A DNA stretch of 10,652 nt, from positions 64,001-74,652 of the forward strand of contig NW_026570495.1 of the NCBI RefSeq assembly GCF_019649055.1, read 5' to 3'. Both the position numbers and the translations under genes were made by a program. Below, piece by piece: positions 7,401-10,652 of this stretch (the first letter of the stretch is position 1; every line of letters starts with the position of its first letter). The notes beneath the pieces were generated by a model. The model saw only the letters and a program-made list of their open reading frames with translations, searched no databases and was not told the DNA's origin. This DNA is from Paramacrobiotus metropolitanus. Taxonomy: Eukaryota > Tardigrada > Eutardigrada > Parachela > Macrobiotidae.

Positions 7401-8361
7401 ATAGCTTTCGCTTTGTTACCTTTGTTACGAGTTAAATTAAAATCGGTAAACTCAAAAAACGTAAGATAATAAATTTAATTTGCAAAAACAGAAATAAAGC
7501 AGCATGTACCGTAATTTTATAGAAGAATACTGCAGCTGCAGCTGTAGACTGTGTGCTTACAATAGTGGGCGCTACTCTAGCCTCATAAAGCGCGATTCCC
7601 GAGCGCGATACCCAATCTGTCAAAAATTATGAAATGCAAAATTTTTAACGGCTAAATAAAAACATTTTAAAGCTGTACGAAAGCAATCATAATATGAAGC
7701 ATCACAAATAACCAAATAGTTTCTGTCGAAAAGCTAAACAAATCATTAATTTTGAAAGTCCAAGTTTCTTTGCATTGTAACGAGTACAATATATGTATGA
7801 GAAAGAAAACTTCCAAATTTTGCCTATGCTATGCACTTGTTTTGGCAGTTTTGTCAACATCTTTATTATAAACTGTTTTCGCGCATATTAAAATCTCGTC
7901 TGAATGTGACGCCGCAATACGCGCCACCCGGTATACTCGTTCGATACATCGTATACATATAGCATAATACAGATACATAAAGTATACATGCGTAACGTTT
8001 TCCATCTATCTTTCATAACACAGCATAAAAAATTAATATTATTCAAGATGCTGCCTCGTGCGCAATTTTTACAGCTCTGGTTTTGGCAGAAAACCATGTA
8101 CCGGACGGCGAACAGTGAATGGGTTTGTGACCTTGAATCAAATTCAAACGCACAATTAAATTTTTCAATTAAAATTAAATTACAATTAAATTAAATTAAC
8201 GTACAATTAAATTAGAGTACACTAGCGCTTTAACAGAAGCATTATGACCAATTTGGTGTACAGACTATGTACATACCCTGTATTTCTGGAGTATCCGGTG
8301 TCTCGTTCCTCGGCCGTCGTACCGGGTGTAGCTCCAACCGCTCTTCTTGTGCCTCCTCCAT
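1303..8361 (-). CDS. stom: Stomatin-family (SPFH/band 7) membrane protein, 15-exon gene
   Basis: Family role: stomatins are monotopic membrane proteins that sit in cholesterol-rich domains, oligomerise and modulate ion channels and transporters (MEC-2 in worm touch channels, STOM with ASICs and GLUT1). Seen here: joining 15 exons gives 295 residues in one frame, against 288 for human stomatin. In order: a unique polar N-terminus (about 1–47); a hydrophobic intramembrane segment with the TFPFSL motif (about 58–82); [15 protein letters not shown] at the start of the SPFH domain; [46 protein letters not shown]; the [15 protein letters not shown] coiled coil; and the C-terminal [14 protein letters not shown] and [12 protein letters not shown] motifs. 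All junction phases agree. The start ATG has A at -3 and G at +4. Odd points: five microexons, a GC donor, and absence of the usual GGAxGPGLFFxLPC segment between exons 4 and 5. Assignment to the family is firm; STOM versus MEC-2/STOML3 orthology is not resolved. Confidence 0.95.
1590..1668 (-). CDS. Stomatin exon 14 (coiled-coil start)
   Basis: 79 nt, acceptor GTTTTAAAG, donor GCTAAG|GTAATA, phase 2 to phase 0. It encodes [19 protein letters not shown] and continues AREARAK, the conserved start of the C-terminal alpha-helical oligomerisation region. Confidence 0.96.
1922..1977 (-). CDS. Stomatin exon 13
   Basis: 56 nt, acceptor AATTTATAG, donor GAAGT|GTAGGT, phase 0 to phase 2. It encodes [18 protein letters not shown] plus a split Val, matching the [12 protein letters not shown] motif of human stomatin. 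Confidence 0.95.
2297..2427. repeat. Short inverted and direct repeat pair in intron 12
   Basis: GCCAAAGCCTTA at 2302–2313 is inverted perfectly at 2408–2419, and GCCCAGCCAA at 2297–2306 recurs directly at 2418–2427. The roughly 100 bp between are very AT-rich. It could be a decayed MITE; the ends are ambiguous because the two repeats overlap. Confidence 0.5.
2468..2492 (-). CDS. Stomatin exon 12 (25-nt microexon)
   Basis: 25 nt, acceptor TGTTTCAG, donor TCCAA|GTAAGC, phase 2 to phase 0. It completes the Arg and encodes ETISNTVQ, equivalent to EEIAHNMQ in human stomatin. Confidence 0.88.
2751..2806 (-). CDS. Stomatin exon 11
   Basis: 56 nt, acceptor ATTATTGTAG, donor GACCG|GTAAGA, phase 0 to phase 2. 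It encodes [18 protein letters not shown] plus a split Arg. [10 protein letters not shown] is a hallmark stomatin string. The intron before it is only 50 nt. Confidence 0.95.
2857..2904 (-). CDS. Stomatin exon 10
   Basis: 48 nt, phase 0 to phase 0, acceptor TTATTCAG, donor GCTCAG|GTATGC. It encodes [16 protein letters not shown], matching the family VxNVxxAxxSTRLLAQ helix. Confidence 0.93.
2932..3000. repeat. Tandem repeat in intron 9
   Basis: ATTGGTACATAATTACAAAC occurs at 2932–2951 and again at 2981–3000, with diverged ACATAATTACAAAC units between. The period of the outer copies is 49 bp. It lies in the intron between exons 9 and 10. Confidence 0.8.
3063..3097 (-). CDS. Stomatin exon 9
   Basis: 35 nt, acceptor ATGTTGCAG, donor CCTCG|GTAAGA, phase 1 to phase 0. 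It encodes [12 protein letters not shown], matching the VVYYRVxNAT motif of SPFH strands. Confidence 0.93.
3628..3649 (-). CDS. Stomatin exon 8 (22-nt microexon with GC donor)
   Basis: 22 nt, acceptor TTCTTTGCAG, phase 0 to phase 1. It encodes VTVTVDA. The donor reads GCAG|GCAAGT, a non-canonical GC–AG intron whose surrounding bases fit the strong consensus usual for GC donors. It joins exon 9 to give VTVTVDAVVYYR. Confidence 0.9.
3715..3869. mobile_element. Tc1/mariner-like MITE, TA target duplication
   Basis: 155 bp bounded by inverted repeats CAAGCTTGTCCGGTAATTT and its complement. It is flanked on both sides by TA, itself within GTAC. There is no coding capacity. A TA duplication with short terminal repeats is the signature of Tc1/mariner-type non-autonomous elements; because GTAC is self-complementary the exact end could shift by a base. 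It sits in intron 7, 65 nt upstream of microexon 8. Confidence 0.75.
4468..4513. repeat. 23-bp perfect tandem repeat
   Basis: Two adjacent identical 23-bp units (TGTAGTACTTAAATGCTGTT plus AGC) in stomatin intron 7. They are preceded from about 4420 by diverged copies built on GTAGTACTT. Confidence 0.85.
4714..4734. repeat. GC-rich perfect hairpin
   Basis: CGGCCCC and GGGGCCG flank GCGCAGC; the loop ends can pair too, leaving a three-base loop. It stands out as pure G+C inside intronic DNA dominated by TCTAAAT-like motifs (about 4690–4860). Origin unknown. Confidence 0.6.
4900..4993. repeat. Degenerate direct repeat
   Basis: Two adjoining copies of a roughly 40-bp unit: GGTACTGGTGGTAGCTTGGG to ACTAAC, then TAATACTGATGGCAGCTCAG to ACTAAC. 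Moderate identity; no function inferred. Confidence 0.55.
5179..5850. mobile_element. Foldback element with arms of about 330 bp
   Basis: The left arm (about 5179–5508) is an imperfect reverse complement of the right arm (about 5520–5850), joined by about 11 AT bases. The outermost bases are AGTGGCCCGGTACATGGTAC on the left and, on the complement, CAGTGGCCCGGTACATAGTA on the right. The terminal CAGTGGC resembles hAT-type ends, but I find no matching target duplication. Reading frames inside are products of the repeat, not genes. It lies in stomatin intron 7, so the pre-mRNA would contain a very long hairpin. Confidence 0.88.
6195..6214. repeat. GC-rich palindrome near exon 7 donor
   Basis: GGTCGCG and CGCGACC flank CGCTAG. 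It lies inside intron 7, about 26 nt downstream of the exon 7 donor on the gene's strand, so it could form a stem close to the 5' splice site. Confidence 0.6.
6240..6260 (-). CDS. Stomatin exon 7 (21-nt microexon)
   Basis: 21 nt, phase 0 to phase 0, acceptor CTTTGTAG, donor TTCG|GTAAGT. It encodes EILTKDS, identical to the human stomatin motif. It is a multiple of three, so skipping it would keep the frame. Confidence 0.9.
6348..6375 (-). CDS. Stomatin exon 6 (28-nt microexon)
   Basis: 28 nt, acceptor TTTTTACAG, donor AAGCAG|GTATAA, phase 2 to phase 0. It encodes CKNYDIPKQ after the shared Arg, aligning with TxSFDxPPQ in relatives. D, I/V, P and Q are kept but several positions diverge, so this is the least conserved SPFH exon. 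Confidence 0.82.
6480..6504 (-). CDS. Stomatin exon 5 (25-nt microexon)
   Basis: 25 nt, acceptor GAATTTTTAG, donor ATGAG|GTAAGC, phase 1 to phase 2. It encodes SFFKVDMR (human SFIKVDMR). The codon split with exon 4 is C|AA, giving Gln. The expected preceding GGAxGPGLFFxLPCxD residues are absent. Confidence 0.85.
6578..6629 (-). CDS. Stomatin exon 4 (start of SPFH domain)
   Basis: 52 nt, acceptor TTTATAG, donor GAGC|GTATGC, phase 0 to phase 1. It encodes [17 protein letters not shown], near-identical to the family consensus at the membrane-proximal start of the SPFH domain. Confidence 0.95.
6720..6830 (-). CDS. Stomatin exon 3 (membrane hairpin segment)
   Basis: 111 nt, phase 0 to phase 0, acceptor TTTTTTTCAG and donor AGA|GTAGGT. 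It encodes the hydrophobic stretch [14 protein letters not shown] followed by [11 protein letters not shown]. This matches the stomatin intramembrane segment, including the conserved bend proline of the TFP motif. Confidence 0.92.
7561..7616 (-). CDS. Stomatin exon 2 (variable N-terminal region)
   Basis: 56 nt, bounded by TTGACAG and ATT|GTAAGC. It enters in phase 1 and leaves in phase 0, exactly what exons 1 and 3 need. It encodes [19 protein letters not shown]. The protein segment is not family-conserved, so support comes from splice sites and phase only. Confidence 0.6.
8152..8214. repeat. AATTAAA-type low-complexity repeat
   Basis: Irregular iterations of AATTAAAT and CAATTAAA, almost free of G and C, in stomatin intron 1 close to the exon 1 donor. 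Confidence 0.7.
8277..8361 (-). CDS. Stomatin exon 1 (N-terminus, start codon)
   Basis: 85 nt, begins [14 protein letters not shown] and ends phase 1 at CAGG|GTATGT. The ATG context AAAATGG is strong. A TTTCAG just upstream (exon border at 8368) suggests a spliced 5' UTR. The N-terminus is not conserved in the family, so the call rests on phase, the donor site and position upstream of exon 2. Confidence 0.7.
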
Positions 8362-8779
8362 TTTGCGGCTGAAATGCGGCAGATGGGATTACATGCGGTC
8401 TATGTCTAATTAATGGTTACGTTGATAGTAAAAGAAAAGCACTTACTGTATTAATTGCAAAATTTTAAGCGTCAACGATGAATTAAACGGCCGACATTCC
8501 AAGAATTTGTACACTAACTGCACAAAACAATTGCGTTAGCGTGCAGTGAGCATTAAAGTTACGATGACCAGACTTTAGATTAGATACACGAGGCTAAAAA
8601 CAGCTTGCCTGTTGCGGTCGCTTTCTGACATGTGATTATATATTCCAACCGTACAGTTGATTTCCGCATTAGCGCTCTCATCGAACATCTCCCTCAGACT
8701 GACTTTACTCTAATATGATATCATCGTTCTGAATCAGTGATGAGGAGTGTCAGTAAATGGGGCGTATCAGCGTATTTAA
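8362..8779. other. Upstream flank of stomatin exon 1
   Basis: On the minus strand this is the 5' side of the gene. It contains a possible acceptor ending at 8369 for a 5' UTR exon. No core promoter motif is convincing. A short minus-strand open stretch near 8580–8710 is noted but not supported as coding. Confidence 0.35.
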
Positions 8780-9181
8780 TTACCAGCATTTTAAAATCGC
8801 CTTCCTGCAACTGGATAGTCGACACCCTTCTGATGTCATGTTTTCGTTATTCCTAAGCTCCCGATAGATCTGTGGCGTTACTCTGGGCTCTTTTTTCCTC
8901 GGCATTGCCTCTGTTTTATGTGGGCCGAGGATGAGCCATTTTAGCGGAATGGTTCCGCGTCTCGGTATACGAAACCCCGGTCCAAAGCATATAGTCCCGC
9001 TGTCATCCAGCCATTCTTCATAAACACACTTAAATGAGCCAGTCCATGACGCAAGCATCAGCACGCAACCTTTAGCGAGCACGCTACATAGGTTTATAAT
9101 TACAAATGGAATGAACCTCAATACCACAACGCCTGGAAAGAAATCTCTAACAAATCTAAGCTGCAAACAGATCTGCGGCAA
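8780..9181 (-). other. Unassigned open stretch, possible exon(s)
   Basis: About 134 codons without a stop on the minus strand, with higher GC than the flanks. It is open from a TTG, not an ATG; an internal ATG starts MPRKKEPRVTPQIYRELRNN. An upstream part is hydrophobic (VVVLRFIPFVIINL). A donor-like CTG|GTAATT lies at the end and TTTGCAG near the start. I recognise no family. It lies upstream of stomatin exon 1 on the same strand and could be chance, a transposon remnant, or an exon of another gene. Confidence 0.2.
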
Positions 9182-9629
9182 TGTAAAGTTTTTTTTATTT
9201 TCGAATTTGTTTCCATATGAATTAATTTAAAACTGCCGTTTGGTATTTGCAGAAGTTTCTCTATAAATTTTTAAAAGATCATAAGAAGTACATGACGACA
9301 GTATATATGTCGCCAACTTGCCATCACGGAAGTCTTAATAAAGTACTGTAGTAACATCATGAAAACTTAACAAACGCCTGACTTCAAATCAACGAACTCC
9401 GTTCTGTGCAGTTTTTATGGAATAACTGAAAGATATTTTTCTAAAATGTATTTCTTTTACGTCGTACCTTAACTTTTTTTAATTTGTACTTGTTTTCACT
9501 TATACTTTAATTACACCTGTAATTATTTATACCTTTATTTGTACCTATGTTTTAATTAGATTGTTGCCCAGCTCTAACTGTCAATAAGCAGGGCGCTATC
9601 CACTGGAAACTGAGAAACGGCTGAAAAAG
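9182..9629. other. AT-rich stretch, possible SINE body and tail
   Basis: No reading frame of interest. Around 9470–9550 the minus strand is A-rich with TAAA and TACAAATAAA-like units, positioned downstream of the tRNA-like sequence as the tail of a tRNA-derived SINE would be. This is suggestive only. Confidence 0.3.
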
Positions 9630-9700
9630 GCGCCGATGGGGGAATCGAACCCCGGCTACGTCGTTAGATCCGCGTAGGCAGTACCACTGCACCACGGCGC
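9624..9700 (-). pseudogene. tRNA-like sequence (tRNA pseudogene or SINE head)
   Basis: On the minus strand, TGGTGCAGTGG (9684–9694) is a perfect Pol III A box and GGTTCGATTCC (9641–9651) a perfect B box. The ends GCGCCG and CGGCGC pair as an acceptor stem, and TTTTT follows directly at 9628–9624. The T arm is good. The anticodon arm is not canonical: CTACG/CGTAG closes a 12-nt loop with no T33-anchored anticodon I can place, and the D arm is shifted. Hence it is probably not a working tRNA but a pseudogene or the 5' part of a tRNA-derived SINE. Confidence 0.6.
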
Positions 9701-9904
9701 AATACGTTGAAATCATATGAAAGATTTTGTCGCTGTACGTGAGCCGCTTCTCCACTCACATGTCCATGCTAAATCCTCTCCCTAGCTAGTTAAGAGCAAC
9801 TCCCCTGTGATTACAGTAAAAATTAGAACGAGAATGCCATTTCATTGTTTATTATGTGTAATTTTTACTGTTCTTATGTTACTTGGCCATTTGATTGTTG
9901 TCCC

Positions 9905-10157
9905 CAGGCCAGTCTTTAGCTTTTTGGAAGGGGGGTGCGCAAAACCTCGCGCCAGCTGCGCCAGTTGGGAAATGGCCGAAAATTTCAGGAAAAACGTAGA
10001 AAAGTGGCTCAAAAAAGCCACTTTTCTACGATTTTCTATTGTAATTTTCGTTGCGCCCGCGCCAGTCGCATTTTCTTGCGCCAGCGCCAGCTCCCGGCAC
10101 ACGTTTTTCCCGTTTTCTCCCTCCGGGAGGGGGGGGGGCGCCTTAAAGACGGGCCTG
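9905..10157. mobile_element. hAT-type MITE with 8-bp target duplication
   Basis: 253 bp with terminal inverted repeats CAGGCCAGTCTTTA (left) and CAGGCCCGTCTTTA (right, complement). It is flanked by perfect GTTGTCCC duplications at 9897–9904 and 10158–10165. An 8-bp duplication with CAG-starting termini is typical of the hAT superfamily. There is no transposase. The centre holds a perfect 15-bp hairpin (9995–10009 with 10016–10030, 6-nt loop) nested in a wider pairing (9978–9984 with 10043–10049). Reading frames across it are incidental. Confidence 0.88.
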
Positions 10158-10165
10158 GTTGTCCC

Positions 10166-10652
10166 TGAGTCTTTTATTTGGCTTATAAACCGGTCCTGCC
10201 TCTCATATCTCTTATGTTATTTCTGTAGAATTTAAACATGTGTAAGACACACCTATTAAAGTGCACAATCCTTATTACAATTTTTTTCTGACACCACTTG
10301 TACCGAAAGTACGTAATATGCTCTGCTGTGCACGGGCTTGCGAACACAATCTAATTGGCCCAAGTAGCGGAAGCAGTTGTTCCGGTATACATACACGTCT
10401 GCCAGGCTGCTTTAGTCGTATGCCCTAATCAGAAGGTGCCTCGGGTCGATCCAACGATGATATTCCTGGTACATACTTTAGATCGCTGTTTCTACATGAA
10501 TATAAAGCAAGTAATTTTCTGCGTACATGCCACTATAAAGTCTGAGCCGCTATCCTTAAGCATTATTCTGGAAAAACCAATAACGATTTCTGCTGTAGAC
10601 AGCAAAATTTTGTTTAAGAGCGGTGCATGTGGTCCGTATTTATACCGGTAAC
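10166..10652. other. Unassigned right flank
   Basis: A plus-strand frame stays open from about 10355 to the window end but begins at TTG and encodes nothing I recognise. AATTTTTTT tracts precede it. No repeat or RNA gene is visible; it could be part of an exon continuing beyond the window. Confidence 0.25.

Noticed and set aside
7528-7548. CTGCAG trinucleotide repeat next to the exon 2 donor
   Set aside because: Only about three units; too short to call a microsatellite.
8580-8710. Minus-strand open stretch including MFDESANAEINCTVG
   Set aside because: Only about 44 codons between stops, with no convincing splice pair or known family.
9807-10235. Plus-strand 142-codon open stretch
   Set aside because: It crosses the hAT-type MITE and both its target duplications, so it is incidental.
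10355-10651. Plus-strand open frame to the window end
   Set aside because: Begins at TTG, no recognised motif, no clear acceptor; could be chance.
1-10652. CRISPR arrays, operons or bacterial-type promoters
   Set aside because: No regularly spaced repeats and no prokaryotic gene organisation; the DNA is clearly intron-containing eukaryotic.

Overview
The window is AT-rich eukaryotic DNA, most likely from an invertebrate animal. It has no bacterial gene layout: no long tightly packed reading frames and no ribosome-binding sites. It does have spliceosomal exons with GT–AG (and one GC–AG) borders, non-autonomous DNA transposons, foldback repeats and a tRNA-derived sequence. The species cannot be fixed from the sequence. 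The protein looks most like invertebrate stomatin/MEC-2 relatives.

One gene dominates. A stomatin-family (SPFH/band 7) gene lies on the minus strand and runs from an ATG at 8361 down to a stop at 1303–1305. I reconstructed 15 coding exons from family similarity, splice sites and intron phase: 8277–8361, 7561–7616, 6720–6830, 6578–6629, 6480–6504, 6348–6375, 6240–6260, 3628–3649, 3063–3097, 2857–2904, 2751–2806, 2468–2492, 1922–1977, 1590–1668 and 1303–1491. They join without a phase conflict into 888 nt (295 codons plus stop). Five exons are only 21–28 nt and four of these are consecutive. One intron has a GC donor and another is only 50 nt. The model lacks about 16 residues of the first SPFH strands, and the 73-nt intron at that point has no room for the missing exon.

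Region by region on the plus coordinates: 1–536 has nothing firm. 537–729 holds a perfect 52-bp inverted duplication, each copy carrying a 42-nt exon-like open segment. 730–1302 is the probable 3' UTR and flank of the stomatin gene. 1303–8361 is the gene. Its largest intron (3650–6239) carries a 155-bp TA-flanked MITE, short tandem repeats, GC-rich hairpins and a roughly 670-bp foldback element. 8362–9629 is upstream sequence with one unassigned open stretch (8780–9181). 9630–9700 is a tRNA-like sequence with Pol III A and B boxes, probably a tRNA pseudogene or SINE head. 9905–10157 is a hAT-type MITE with a perfect 8-bp target duplication. 10166–10652 has no assignable gene.

The stomatin product should be a monotopic membrane scaffold that oligomerises and tunes ion channels or transporters. 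The other elements are independent repeats, some of them inserted in its introns.
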